The translations under genes were made by a program, and so were the position numbers. A stretch of 45,218 nt of DNA from Draconibacterium sp. (GTDB lineage Bacteria; Bacteroidota; Bacteroidia; Bacteroidales; Prolixibacteraceae): the NCBI GenBank assembly GCA_011620585.1, contig WOYV01000034.1:1-45218 (forward strand), written 5' to 3'. Positions within the stretch are counted from its first letter, which is position 1. The number at the start of each line of letters is the position of its first letter. Of the stretch, positions 33,633 to 43,912 are shown one piece after another. The notes beneath the pieces were generated by a model, which was not told the DNA's origin, made no database searches, and saw nothing but the letters and a program-made list of their open reading frames with translations.

Positions 33633-34615
33633 TGTATTCAGTCGAACAACTGCAAAACATAATTGAAAAAGAAATTACTGTCCGTTCGGAAGCGATGTTG
33701 AAAAACACGCCAGTCGAATTGTATCAACCCATTCAATATTCGCTCGAAATGGGAGGCAAACGTTTGCGTCCGGTTTTGTTGTTGCTGGCTTATAATCTTT
33801 TTTCAGATGAAGTGAAGAACGCACTTCCGGCTGCCATTGCAGTTGAGGTTTTCCATAATTTTACCCTGCTCCACGACGATATCATGGACAAGGCTGTAGT
33901 GCGGCGGAACCGGCCAACGGTGCACCATCAGTTTAGCGAAAACGGCGCCATACTTTCGGGCGATGCCATGGCTTTTCAATCCTACAAATACCTTTTAGAA
34001 TGTCAATCTGCGCGTATCGTAGATACAATTTCCTTGTTTACCGAAACTGCCATCGAGGTTTGCGAAGGCCAGCAATTCGATATGGATTTTGAATCGCGGA
34101 TGGATGTGAAAGCGGAAGAGTATCTCGAAATGATCCGGTTAAAAACCGCAGTTTTGCTGGCAGGAAGTTTAAAAGCCGGCGCACTGCTGGCCGAAGCTGA
34201 TGATGAGTCGATTACACAACTTTACGATTTTGGAATTCAGTGGGGTTTGGCTTTTCAGTTACAAGACGATTTGCTCGATACATTTGGCGACCAGCTTACT
34301 TTTGGGAAAAAAATCGGTGGGGATATTTTGGCCAATAAAAAAACCTATCTGCTGATAAAAGCGCTTGAAAATGCGGGCCCTGAACAAAGGTCTAATTTGC
34401 TCGGCTGGATTGAGCAAACGAAATTTGAACCGGAACAGAAAATAAGAGCTGTGACCCAAATCTACCGGGAAGTGGGTGCTAAGAAATTGGCTGAAGAGCT
34501 GGTCGATTTGTATTTCGAAAATGCCATGCAAATTCTCGAAAAACTAAAAGTACAGGATGACCGGAAAAGAGCACTACGTGAACTTGCCCAAAAAATGCTG
34601 ACCCGAAAGCATTAA
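33632..34615 (+). CDS. Polyprenyl diphosphate synthase
   Basis: Trans-isoprenyl diphosphate synthase of 327 residues. It has the GGKRLRP motif at 41-47, the first Asp-rich motif DDIMD at 82-86 and the second DDLLD at 212-216, with the RRNRPTVHH and KKTYL segments in place. It adds isopentenyl diphosphate to an allylic primer, probably making the C30-C40 chain of menaquinone or a related lipid (family knowledge; chain length is not fixed by these motifs). The ATG at 33632 shares a base with the TGA of the MMPL gene. A promoter for atpD follows about 50 bases after the stop. Confidence 0.93.
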   Translation: MYSVEQLQNIIEKEITVRSEAMLKNTPVELYQPIQYSLEMGGKRLRPVLLLLAYNLFSDEVKNALPAAIAVEVFHNFTLLHDDIMDKAVVRRNRPTVHHQFSENGAILSGDAMAFQSYKYLLECQSARIVDTISLFTETAIEVCEGQQFDMDFESRMDVKAEEYLEMIRLKTAVLLAGSLKAGALLAEADDESITQLYDFGIQWGLAFQLQDDLLDTFGDQLTFGKKIGGDILANKKTYLLIKALENAGPEQRSNLLGWIEQTKFEPEQKIRAVTQIYREVGAKKLAEELVDLYFENAMQILEKLKVQDDRKRALRELAQKMLTRKH

Positions 34616-34663
34616 AACAAAGATTTTCAAGGTTAAATTTCTGGCAAAATCCCAAATGTGGCG

Positions 34664-34693
34664 TTGGTTAAAAGCAAAACAATGTTAAATTTG
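34664..34693 (+). promoter_or_regulatory. Promoter of atpD-atpC
   Basis: TTG at 34664-34666, a 19-base spacer, then TAAATTTG at 34686-34693: an exact match to the Bacteroidota TTTG-N19-21-TAnnTTTG pattern except for the first base of the upstream element. The leader would be about 52 bases. Confidence 0.65.
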
Positions 34694-34745
34694 TTAGCTG
34701 TTTGAATTAATTGGAAAAACCACAATAAAACGATATTAAATCTAA

Positions 34746-36257
<1,512 letters not shown>

Positions 36258-36267
36258 AAGCTGAACC

Positions 36268-36510
36268 ATGTACCTTGAAATAATTACACCCGACAAAAAG
36301 GTTTTCGAAGGCGAGGTCAAGCTCGTTCAACTTCCAGGAAGTAAAGGAGCATTTGAGATCCTGAATAACCACGCACCCATCATCTCGACACTTGAGAAGG
36401 GTACGATCAAGGTTCAGGACATGAACAACAACGAAAAACTGTTCGAAGTGGACGGAGGTGTAATCGAAAACAAGGCCAATAAAATTATCGTTCTGGTTGA
36501 ATCAGCTTAA
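36268..36510 (+). CDS. atpC: F1Fo ATP synthase epsilon subunit (short form)
   Basis: Epsilon subunit of 80 residues. It consists only of the N-terminal beta-sandwich (MYLEIITPDKKVFEGEVKLVQLPGSKGAFEILNNHAPI is the start of the fold). The C-terminal helix hairpin, which inhibits ATP hydrolysis in E. coli and makes that protein about 138 residues, is absent. This short form is seen in other Bacteroidota, so it is not a truncation, and the regulation of hydrolysis must differ. A terminator lies 22 bases downstream. Confidence 0.95.
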   Translation: MYLEIITPDKKVFEGEVKLVQLPGSKGAFEILNNHAPIISTLEKGTIKVQDMNNNEKLFEVDGGVIENKANKIIVLVESA

Positions 36511-36531
36511 TAACAATATGGACTCAACAAA

Positions 36532-36565
36532 GCCCCGTGGATGTTATCTGCGGGGATTTTTGTTT
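36532..36565 (+). terminator. Terminator of atpD-atpC
   Basis: CCCCG (36533-36537) pairs with CGGGG (36551-36555), followed by a T-rich tail (ATTTTTGTTTT). Confidence 0.7.
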
Positions 36566-36621
36566 TAATACACACAATTGGTTAAAACCAGGGAATATTG
36601 TAAATTGTCCGGCAAGTATCT

Positions 36622-37626
36622 ATGAAAATAAAGTTTTTGGTCATACGGTTTAGTTCCATTGGCGACATTGTTCTTACAAGTCCGGTGGTGCGTGGCATTA
36701 AACAGCAGGTCGAAAACGCCGAGGTGCATTTTGTTACGAAACGAAAACATGCCGGGCTTGTAACATCAAATCCGTACATCGATAAAGTTTTCCTGCTCGA
36801 CGAAAGCGTTGCCGAACTGGTGGATGAACTCGAAAAGGAACAATACGATTATGTGATCGACCTTCACCAGAATATCCGTAGCAATCGGATTAAACGAAGC
36901 CTGAAATGTCCTTCGTTTTCATTCAATAAACTAAACTGGCAGAAATGGCTGATGGTGCAATTCAAAATCAATAAACTACCATCGCATCACATTGTCGACC
37001 GTTATCTTGCAACTGTTTCGGTATTCGATGTTCAGGACGACAAAAAAGGGCTCGATTATTTTATTCCTGAAGATGAAGCATTCAAAAAGGAAGATCTGCC
37101 GGCTCCTTTTCAATCGGGTTACGTGGCTTTTGTAATTGCCGGAACTTATTTCACCAAAAAATTGCCTGCCGAAAAGGTATCCGCTATTTGCCAGGATATT
37201 CCGTACCCGGTTATTTTGCTTGGCGGAAAAGAAGAAAACGAGGTTGGCGAACTGGTGCTTTCGCAATCAAAGGGGAATGTATTGAATTATGCGGGTAAAA
37301 TTTCTCTTAACCAATCAGCTTCGCTTGTACGCGATGCCCGCATTGTTCTTACCAACGACACCGGGTTAATGCACATTGCTGCTGCCTTCAGAAAGAAGAT
37401 CCTTTCGTTTTGGGGAAACACTATCCCCGAGTTTGGCATGGTTCCTTATAGGGCAGATAAAGCTTCTGAAAGATTGGAAGTCAAGGGTTTAAAGTGCCGT
37501 CCGTGTTCGAAACTTGGGCATCAGAAATGCCCGAAAAAGCATTTCCGCTGTATGCAGGAAATCGATGAAAAAAGAGCGGTGGAATGGGTTCTGGAAAATT
37601 ATAGTTCAGGCAAAGGCTTGCTTTAA
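36622..37626 (+). CDS. Glycosyltransferase family 9 (heptosyltransferase-like)
   Basis: Protein of 334 residues with the GT-B fold of family 9. The N-terminal FLVIRFSSIGDIVLTSPVVRGIKQ is the characteristic Gly-Asp loop, and TNDTGLMHIAAAF is the C-terminal sugar-nucleotide-binding motif. The final part holds Cys-rich sequence (CRPCSKLGHQKCPKKHFRC) typical of Bacteroidota members. It would add a heptose or related sugar to lipopolysaccharide core at the inner face of the cytoplasmic membrane. Its last 21 bases overlap the end of the convergent aminotransferase gene. Confidence 0.9.
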   Translation: MKIKFLVIRFSSIGDIVLTSPVVRGIKQQVENAEVHFVTKRKHAGLVTSNPYIDKVFLLDESVAELVDELEKEQYDYVIDLHQNIRSNRIKRSLKCPSFSFNKLNWQKWLMVQFKINKLPSHHIVDRYLATVSVFDVQDDKKGLDYFIPEDEAFKKEDLPAPFQSGYVAFVIAGTYFTKKLPAEKVSAICQDIPYPVILLGGKEENEVGELVLSQSKGNVLNYAGKISLNQSASLVRDARIVLTNDTGLMHIAAAFRKKILSFWGNTIPEFGMVPYRADKASERLEVKGLKCRPCSKLGHQKCPKKHFRCMQEIDEKRAVEWVLENYSSGKGLL

Positions 37627-38775
37627 TTTTTCAAGCCCTTCTTCCAGCACGCTGCGCGGACAGCCAATATTCAGCCGCAGCCAGCCATCGCCGCCTTTTC
37701 CAAATCGTCCGCCATCATTCAATGCAACTTTAGCCTGGTCGGTAGTGAATTTCGAGAGTTCCTGATTTCCCATCCCGTAATCGCTAAAATTGAGCCAAAC
37801 CAGGTAAGTCGCCTCGGGTTTCATCACTTTTACACGAGGGAGGTTTTCGGCAATAAATTTCTCGGCCAGTAAATAATTGTCCCACAGGTAAACAAGTATT
37901 TGCGACAGCCATTCATCGCCATGGGCGTAGGCAGCTTCCAGCGCCACTGATCCAAAGATATTTCCCATTCCAAGATGCGCAATTCCCAGTGTTCGTTCGT
38001 ATGCTGCAAATTTTCTTTTATTTGGAATAATAACCAGCGACGAAGCCAACCCAGCCACGTTAAATGTTTTACTGGGCGCCATACAAACCATGCAATTTTG
38101 TGCCACTTCCTCTGATATACTTGCAATCGGGATATGTTTGTGTCCGTTAAAAATAAAATCAGAATGAATTTCGTCGGAAATAATCATAATGTTATTTTCC
38201 AGACAGATATTGGTTAACGCCGTCAACTCTTCAAGGGTCCAGACCATTCCTCCCGGGTTTTGCGGATTACACAGGAGCAATAATTTAGTTGTTTCTGTAA
38301 TTTTAGATTTTAAATCTTCGAGATCGAAAGTATACCGGCCATTCTCCATCCTCAATGGGTTTTCGATCATCGTCCGGTTGTTGCCTTTCACACAGTCGAA
38401 AAAGGGAAAATATACCGGTGGCTGAACGATTACCCCGTCGCCGGGCTTCGAAAAGCTTTCGATCGCAAGGCTTAATCCCGCCACAACCCCCGGGCTGGAA
38501 GATATCCATTCCTTTTGAATCTCCCAGTCGTGACGCCGTTTCATCCAGTTAATTATTGCATCAAAATACGAATCGGGTTTAAATGTGTATCCATAAATTT
38601 CATGTTCAGCTCTCTTTTTTATCGCATCCACAATAAAATCAGGTGTTTTAAAATCCATGTCGGCCACCCAAAGTGGCAGAAGATCGGCTGAACCGAATAT
38701 TTTATCGAGCGCGTCGTATTTGATTGAGTTCGTTCCTTTTCGGGGAACAATTTCATCGAAGTCGTATTTTTTCAT
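37606..38775 (-). CDS. MalY/PatB-type PLP aminotransferase or C-S lyase
   Basis: PLP enzyme of fold type I, 389 residues. The Schiff-base lysine is K236 in APSKTFNVAG, the Asp that holds the pyridine nitrogen is D201 in SDEIHSD, and NPQNPGG (about 170-176) and VADMDFKTP (about 37-45) are MalY/PatB marks. The family includes cystathionine beta-lyases that cleave C-S bonds and aminotransferases; which applies here is not clear. It lies 34 bases downstream of comB on the same strand and probably shares its promoter. Its C-terminus overlaps that of the GT9 gene by 21 bases. Confidence 0.92.
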   Translation of the reverse strand: MKKYDFDEIVPRKGTNSIKYDALDKIFGSADLLPLWVADMDFKTPDFIVDAIKKRAEHEIYGYTFKPDSYFDAIINWMKRRHDWEIQKEWISSSPGVVAGLSLAIESFSKPGDGVIVQPPVYFPFFDCVKGNNRTMIENPLRMENGRYTFDLEDLKSKITETTKLLLLCNPQNPGGMVWTLEELTALTNICLENNIMIISDEIHSDFIFNGHKHIPIASISEEVAQNCMVCMAPSKTFNVAGLASSLVIIPNKRKFAAYERTLGIAHLGMGNIFGSVALEAAYAHGDEWLSQILVYLWDNYLLAEKFIAENLPRVKVMKPEATYLVWLNFSDYGMGNQELSKFTTDQAKVALNDGGRFGKGGDGWLRLNIGCPRSVLEEGLEKLKQAFA

Positions 38776-38809
38776 ACTATTATCAGGAAACGGGAGAATA
38801 CCCGGTTAA

Positions 38810-39499
38810 TTAAATTTCAATTTTCCGAAGATAATTTAAATCACCTTCCTTTTCAACTCTCAAAACAAAATTAAAACGATTCAGGTCGAGACATAAGTCG
38901 AAGTCGCTTTTGGGCGACCAGCCTTGTTTATCCGGATCAAAAAAACGAGCTCCGTCACCATTCTTTATTTTTTTGGCCATAGCATCAAAATCAGAGAGTA
39001 CACCTTCCAACTCATTTTTAATGTATTCGGCACACAAGGTGTCTTCGTTGGTGGGGTATTCGCAGGCATAACCCATGCAAACCAGCGAAACCTGTTTGGG
39101 TTGTTGCCGGCGGATGTAACGAATAATGGCTCCTGCATTTACAAAACTTCCGGTCAGAATCTCATCGGCATGTGTTGCATTTGCAATGCCCTGCGTGCCC
39201 GAACTGGTGGTGTGCACCATTGTTTTAGCGTTAATCGGGCTGTTTGTTAAATGGGTGGGCGAATTACCAAAATCAAAGCCTTCGGGTTTTTGTTCGTTGC
39301 GTTCACCCACAAAAAGGTATTCGGGATGATCTTTTTTAAACGAAAGTGCCAGATCAAGGTCTCCTACCGGATAGATTTTCTCGATACCACTTTCGAAAGC
39401 ATAACATACCGTTGAAAAAGCCCTGAACACATCTATAATAATCGTAAGTCCCTGTGCTTGCCGGGCACCATCAAGTAGTTGAAGAATTTGGATATCCAT
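38810..39499 (-). CDS. comB: 2-phosphosulfolactate phosphatase family (ComB-like)
   Basis: Protein of 229 residues from the MDIQILQLLDGARQ start at 39499. The ATG at 39562 would lengthen it with a hydrophobic segment unlike the family. Family motifs are IIIDVFRAFST near the N-terminus, VGERNEQKPEGFDFGNSP, TTSSGTQGI and CMGYACEYPTNEDTLCAEYI. The enzyme named for this family removes phosphate from 2-phosphosulfolactate in coenzyme M synthesis. Bacteroidota do not make coenzyme M, so the substrate is probably another sulfonate or phosphate ester. It is first in a two-gene unit with the MalY-like gene. Confidence 0.85.
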   Translation of the reverse strand: MDIQILQLLDGARQAQGLTIIIDVFRAFSTVCYAFESGIEKIYPVGDLDLALSFKKDHPEYLFVGERNEQKPEGFDFGNSPTHLTNSPINAKTMVHTTSSGTQGIANATHADEILTGSFVNAGAIIRYIRRQQPKQVSLVCMGYACEYPTNEDTLCAEYIKNELEGVLSDFDAMAKKIKNGDGARFFDPDKQGWSPKSDFDLCLDLNRFNFVLRVEKEGDLNYLRKIEI

Positions 39500-39517
39500 A
39501 CAAAAATTGAATTTCAG

Positions 39518-39549
39518 CGAAAGTATAAAAATTATTTTACATACAACAA
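39518..39549 (-). promoter_or_regulatory. Promoter of the comB-malY unit
   Basis: Minus-strand TACTTTCG at 39518-39525 (one mismatch to TAnnTTTG) with TTG at 39544-39546 and again at 39547-39549, giving spacers of 18 or 21 bases. The start codon follows 18 bases after the -7 element. Confidence 0.55.
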
Positions 39550-39682
39550 TAATAAATGGCACGATAATTGATAAAACTAATAGTTAAAATTACAATAAGC
39601 CTGTAAATAAAGGATTCAGTTTAATCTCAGGAAATCAATTTCACCATCATTGTTAAATTTACGTTTTGTTGATGTAGAATTA

Positions 39683-39725
39683 ATATATGTTTTACAGCAT
39701 TTGTGCTGAATAACATATATGTTTG
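39683..39725 (+). promoter_or_regulatory. Hairpin-embedded promoter of the secreted protein gene
   Basis: ATATATGTT (39683-39691) pairs with AACATATAT (39712-39720), and inside it CAGCA (39695-39699) pairs with TGCTG (39704-39708) around TTTG. An exact -7 element, TATGTTTG, occupies 39718-39725 and overlaps the right arm. No -33 element has ideal spacing. The leader to the start would be about 30 bases. The symmetry suggests an operator or a DNA cruciform. Confidence 0.5.
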
Positions 39726-39761
39726 CAATGTCATTCATGTTAAACTTAAAATTGAATGGTT

Positions 39762-40346
39762 ATGAAAACAATTAAATTTTTATCTACAGTAATGGCGGTT
39801 GCAGTTGTAGCAATTGCAAGCGCGGTTGAAAAACCAAAAATGAATGTGGTTCCCTTAACGCCAGACAAAGCCGTTGTTTCTATTTTTAACGACAACGCTG
39901 CCTTGTTTGAGTTAAGTATTGTTGCAGAAAATGGTGACCTGGTATATTATAAGCAGAGTACCAAGCCATTGAATAGTTACCAAAAAGTATTTGATTTTAC
40001 TCAATTACAAAACGGTAACTATACTTTGAATCTGAAAATTAACGACACCAGCTTGTCAAAAGATTTTCAGGTGGCATCTAAAGGCATTTACGTTGGCGAA
40101 TCAAAACTTCGTTTCGACCCTTATTTTGATTACTCTAACGATGTACTGAAACTGTCTTATCTGAATTTCGACGAAGAAAATTTCTCGCTGAACATTTACG
40201 ATGAGAATGGTCTGATTTACAATTCGAAACTGGGAAAAAACTTTAACATGGTATCTGGTTATGACCTTTCAGGTTTATCTGCCGGAAATTACAATGTAGT
40301 TTTGAGTTCGATGAATAAAGAATATACTTATTCGTTGAAAAAATAG
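39762..40346 (+). CDS. Small secreted protein with two beta-sandwich repeats
   Basis: Protein of 194 residues from the MKTIKFLS start (the ATG at 39756 is two codons upstream). It has a signal peptide ending near ASAVEK and two similar halves. Each ends with a strand-turn-strand pattern: FDFTQLQNGNYTLNLKI in the first, YDLSGLSAGNYNVVLSS in the second, which resemble the last strands of type IX secretion sorting domains. It may be a stand-alone beta-sandwich protein. Function unknown. It has its own hairpin promoter and a terminator and is thus a single-gene unit. Confidence 0.72.
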   Translation: MKTIKFLSTVMAVAVVAIASAVEKPKMNVVPLTPDKAVVSIFNDNAALFELSIVAENGDLVYYKQSTKPLNSYQKVFDFTQLQNGNYTLNLKINDTSLSKDFQVASKGIYVGESKLRFDPYFDYSNDVLKLSYLNFDEENFSLNIYDENGLIYNSKLGKNFNMVSGYDLSGLSAGNYNVVLSSMNKEYTYSLKK

Positions 40347-40370
40347 ATTAGAAAATGTTATTGGTTTAGA

Positions 40371-40407
40371 GAAGCCGGTTCGTCAGTTGACGGATCGGCT
40401 TTTTTTA
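40371..40407 (+). terminator. Terminator of the secreted protein gene
   Basis: AGCCGGTTCGTCA and TGACGGATCGGCT form a stem of about 13 bp with G-T pairs and a two-base loop, then seven T residues. It lies within the tail of the decayed transposase frame on the other strand. Confidence 0.75.
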
Positions 40408-41274
40408 TAAAATAAAACTCCAACTGGCATAAAAAGAAAAGGGAACAGATGATATAAGCAATGGTTAAATATAATGTCGCATTTACAGCCAAAGTTATTT
40501 AAAACGTACGACAAACGTTCTTTGAGGTTCTGAAAACAGAGATCTTCAAAAGGCAACCATTGATATTTGATTCTTCGCCACAGGATTTCTATCAGGTTTA
40601 GTTCCGGGGAATATGGTGGCAGAAAGTAAACCAACAAATCATTTTCTTTCCATTCTTCCATTTTTGTCATGAACTTTTTCGATTTATGAATTGGTGAATT
40701 ATCAAGTATAACAACAGTCCTTTTGACTATCTGATTTGAAAACTTATCCATAAAGAGGATGAACTTGTCGGTATTGAATGTTGTTTCGCTTACTTCAAAA
40801 AACAGTTTGTTTTGCGGTTCATCAAGCCCACAACATTTAGGAACTTTCCTTTGGGAGCGGGCAATAATATCGGGTTTTCTTTTGTCTGCCATGTGTATGG
40901 CACATTTAGGGTAAGTCCAAAATGGCTTTCATCATCAAAATAAAGGCCTATGTAACCGCTATCTTCCAATTCTTTAAGGCTTTCTATTTGTTGCTGTTTA
41001 AGTTCAAAGTCATTGGGGTTGCGTTTGCTTTTTTGGCGACAGCCGGGCCCTCTTCCAGATATAGCCCAGTATCTTTTAAAAAATTCTGTAAAGTCTTTTT
41101 GCAGATTATGATATTGTGCTGTTCCTCAAGATAGGCCAATACATTTTTTAAGTTACGGTTGTGTTCTTTTAATTGCTTCTCAACCACTGACTCAAGGCCT
41201 CGCGGCCTCTTTATCGCCGGCCTCTCAACAAAAGCCAGTGTACACACCATCCTTGTGGTATGTGAGCAGGGCAT
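40383..41274 (-). pseudogene. Decayed IS630-family transposase
   Basis: Three frames make up one IS630/Tc1-type transposase. Frame one (from 41274) has the N-terminal helix-turn-helix part, as in LEEQHNIIICKKTLQNFLKD. A second frame near 40830-41045 carries SLKELEDSGYIGLYFDDESHF, VPYTWQTKE and LLPAPKG, the first catalytic Asp region. A third (40383-40892) carries VVILDNSPIHKSKKF and YFLPPYSPELNLIEILWRRIK, the last catalytic residues of the DDE set. Frames change near 41045 and 40830, the second at an A run that looks one base short. The element is inactive. Terminal inverted repeats were not found. Confidence 0.85.
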
Positions 41275-41470
41275 GTTAAAATTTAAACAATAGAAACAGA
41301 TGCTTAAAGGGCCTCCCTGATGTTTTGGATTTTAACGCAAGTGCAAATTATGAAAAAGGGGAAAGATTGTCAATATGTTGTTGAACAATAAAACAGGATA
41401 TTAAGTGTTGTTACAGAAATGTCTGCCTTTATAATCAATCCCGCATAAAAAATTTCACCTCTTACAATAA

Positions 41471-41626
41471 AGAAAATTCTTAAAGCTGACATCTCCCCCC
41501 GCCAGAAAAAGCATCGGGGTTTATAGTAAAAGTATAGTTGGCGAAGGGCTTGGACGCGACGGTTGCGATACCGATCTGTCCTGGTATACTTACATGTTTT
41601 CACTGACGCGCAGCTTTGGGTACTAA
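41471..41626 (+). pseudogene. Possible 3' remnant of an outer-membrane beta-barrel protein
   Basis: A plus-strand frame of 51 codons open from 41471 ends TDLSWYTYMFSLTRSFGY then stop. The alternating aromatic-hydrophobic pattern with an aromatic last residue is typical of a closing beta-strand in outer-membrane proteins. It contains no start that fits and follows the decayed transposase, so it may be what is left of a gene broken at this junction. The family is not identified. The remainder of 41275-41622 has no other recognisable content. Confidence 0.35.
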
Positions 41627-42534
41627 AGTTTCAACTCTGTTTTTTCAGTCTTACGGATTTGCTCTGTCACCTCAATACTCTCCCGCGCATCTTCCACCCC
41701 AAATCCATTCCCGGCTAAAATCTGACGATAGGTTTCGGTGTGTAGTTTGGTAAACCCTTCGCTGAACTCCAATTCGCTTTTGTCTATATTAATGGACCGA
41801 AATGTTCTTTTTCCCATACGAATAATTTCTTCCGGTAAGTCTTTCGTATCAATACTTAAAAACCAGTTTACCTTCGCTTTTTTCAGAAATAATGTCCCTC
41901 TTGCATTTATCGGTGTCAAAACAAGCACCTCATTCTTCACGATGTCGCCAAATAGCCAGATCAGCAAATCAAATAAATGGATCCCAATATTGGTGGCAAT
42001 TCCACCTGATTTTTGTATGTCGCCTTTCCAGCTTTTCATATACCAGCGCCCTCTTGTGGTGATATACCTCAGGTCAACCTCATGATATTTTTGCGTGTTT
42101 AAGCCAAGTTCTTCCCTCAGTTTTACAATTACGGGATGGTACCGAAGCTGCAAAACCGTATTTACCGAACACCCGGTTTCTGATTCCAATTTCGCTATCC
42201 TGTCCAGATGTTCTGTGTCAATAACCAGCGGTTTTTCACAGATTACATTACAATGATTTTCAAGCGCAAGCTTGATATGCTGAAAATGAAGGTGATTGGG
42301 AGAACAGATGCTGATAAAATCAACGGGTTTTCCAAGCTTCCCGGATTCATGCAAAAAAGCGATGAGTTCGCTTTCCGACTGAAAATATTCAGCTTCGGGG
42401 AAATAACTGTCCATGCGTCCCATCACATCAAAGGGATCCATGGCTGCTACCACCTCGTTACCGGTTTCCTTTATGGCCCGGATGTGTCGTTCGGCCACAA
42501 ACCCCGCTGCTCCTATAATTGCAAATCGTTTCAT
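41623..42534 (-). CDS. wbpB: WbpB-type UDP-sugar 3-oxidase (Gfo/Idh/MocA)
   Basis: NAD-dependent dehydrogenase of 303 residues that oxidises C3 of a UDP-N-acetylglucuronic acid in the path to UDP-2,3-diacetamido sugars. The Rossmann start is MKRFAIIGAAGFVAERHIRA. The catalytic motif is VICEKPLVI. RYITTRGRWYMKSWKG and GGIATNIGIHLFDLL are the marks of WbpB/WlbA, which set it apart from the Tat-signal relative at 3550-4953. It is cytosolic. The next gene upstream, WbpA, supplies its substrate. The two are separated by a repeat at 42548-42597. Confidence 0.88.
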   Translation of the reverse strand: MKRFAIIGAAGFVAERHIRAIKETGNEVVAAMDPFDVMGRMDSYFPEAEYFQSESELIAFLHESGKLGKPVDFISICSPNHLHFQHIKLALENHCNVICEKPLVIDTEHLDRIAKLESETGCSVNTVLQLRYHPVIVKLREELGLNTQKYHEVDLRYITTRGRWYMKSWKGDIQKSGGIATNIGIHLFDLLIWLFGDIVKNEVLVLTPINARGTLFLKKAKVNWFLSIDTKDLPEEIIRMGKRTFRSINIDKSELEFSEGFTKLHTETYRQILAGNGFGVEDARESIEVTEQIRKTEKTELKL

Positions 42535-42547
42535 TTATTTCTTTTTT

Positions 42548-42597
42548 ACCGCTAAGGCGCTGGGTTTTTCTTTGCGTCTCCGCGTCACTGCGGTTTA
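42548..42597. repeat. GC-rich intergenic repeat between wbpB and wbpA
   Basis: ACCGCTAAGGCGC (42548-42560) and GCGTCACTGCGGT (42582-42594) pair at nine of thirteen positions around a T-rich loop with CTTTGCGTCTCC. It belongs to the same repeat class as the copies at 44487, 44939 and 45139. Confidence 0.6.
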
Positions 42598-42601
42598 ATA
42601 A

Positions 42602-43912
42602 TTACAATTTATAAACCTTATCCGAAGCCTCCCTAATCAAGTTTCTAAGATCCACAATCAACTTCGAGTGCTGTTCGATAAACCCGGCATCAAACACCGA
42701 ATGGTTCGTGGTAATAACCACACAATCTGCTCCTTCCAACGTATCGGCATTTAACTCAACCGACTGTACCTTATTCCCGTTTCCAGTTTTTATGGAAGGA
42801 ATAAAAGGATCGTGATAACTCACTCCTCCGCCTTTTTTCACTACTTCGTCTATTATTTTTAGCGCAGGCGATTCACGGTCGTCAGATATATCGGGTTTGT
42901 AAGCCACTCCCAAAAACAGAATTTTGCTTCCATTGATAGATTTGTGTTGCCGGTTTAAAGCAGACGTAATTTTCAGTGTCATGCGATGCGCCATCAACAA
43001 ATCGATGTGGCCCGCAGTGTGTATCATCGACAATTCGAAATTAAACTTGCGCGCTATACTTTCGAGGTAAAAAGGATCGAGTGGAATACAGTGGCCGCCA
43101 ATTCCGGGGCCGGGATAAAAGGCATGAAACCCGAAAGGCTTGGTTTTAGCGGCATCGATTACCTCCCAGATATTTATGTCCATTTTGCCTGCCAGCAACG
43201 CCAGTTCGTTCACCAGGCTAATGTTTACCAGCCGGTAGGTATTCTCCAGTATCTTTACCATTTCGGCTACCCGGGGCGAACTAACCGTATAAACCTCATC
43301 AACCGCCAGTTTGTATATCGCTTCTCCTATTTCCAATCCGTCTTCATTTAAGGCACCCAACACTTTTGGGGTATTCCCTGTATGAAAGACCTTGTTGCCC
43401 GGATCAACACGTTCGGGCGAATAGGCCAGCCAAAAATCTTCGCCCTCCTTCATCCCTGATTTTTCTTTCAGAATGGGTAAAACAAAATCTTCGGTAGTGG
43501 TTGGGTATGTTGTACTTTCAAGACTAATAAAAGTTCCCGGCTTCATGTTGCTCCCTATTTTTTCACAGGCATCTTTGATAAACGACATGTCGGGCTTTCT
43601 AAACTCATCGAGAGGTGTTGGCACACAAATAAAAATGGCCTCGCAGCTTTTGATCAGCGAAAAATCGGTGGTCGGAACGAGTTTTTTTCCTGACAGCAAG
43701 TCGCCTGCCAACTGATCATCCACATCCGAAATATAGTTCTTCCCGGCAATCAGCTTCGAAACACGTTCTTCAGAAGTATCGAATCCGATTACAGCCACAC
43801 CGGCCGAAGCAAAATTTACGGCCAGCGGAAACCCTACATAACCCAGACCGATCACCCCAACGGTGACCTGTCGGTTCTGAATTTTTCCGAGAAGTATGAT
43901 CTTATTCTCCAT
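42602..43912 (-). CDS. wbpA: WbpA-type UDP-N-acetylglucosamine 6-dehydrogenase
   Basis: UDP-HexNAc dehydrogenase of 436 residues. It oxidises C6 of UDP-GlcNAc to the uronic acid with NAD. The motif [20 protein letters not shown] binds NAD, and [19 protein letters not shown], then [18 protein letters not shown], are the WbpA marks. The catalytic Cys lies in [16 protein letters not shown]. The start at 43912 (MENKII) overlaps the end of wbpD by 11 bases; a longer start at 43939 lies deeper within wbpD. The overlap argues for a single transcript with wbpD. Confidence 0.93.
   Translation of the reverse strand: MENKIILLGKIQNRQVTVGVIGLGYVGFPLAVNFASAGVAVIGFDTSEERVSKLIAGKNYISDVDDQLAGDLLSGKKLVPTTDFSLIKSCEAIFICVPTPLDEFRKPDMSFIKDACEKIGSNMKPGTFISLESTTYPTTTEDFVLPILKEKSGMKEGEDFWLAYSPERVDPGNKVFHTGNTPKVLGALNEDGLEIGEAIYKLAVDEVYTVSSPRVAEMVKILENTYRLVNISLVNELALLAGKMDINIWEVIDAAKTKPFGFHAFYPGPGIGGHCIPLDPFYLESIARKFNFELSMIHTAGHIDLLMAHRMTLKITSALNRQHKSINGSKILFLGVAYKPDISDDRESPALKIIDEVVKKGGGVSYHDPFIPSIKTGNGNKVQSVELNADTLEGADCVVITTNHSVFDAGFIEQHSKLIVDLRNLIREASDKVYKL

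Noticed and set aside
40820-40840. Programmed -1 frameshift in the IS630 transposase
   Set aside because: The A run is not preceded by a proper slippery heptamer and a second break lies near 41045, so decay is the simpler reading.
41370-41603. Minus-strand frame of 77 codons
   Set aside because: No motif; the opposite strand carries the better candidate fragment.
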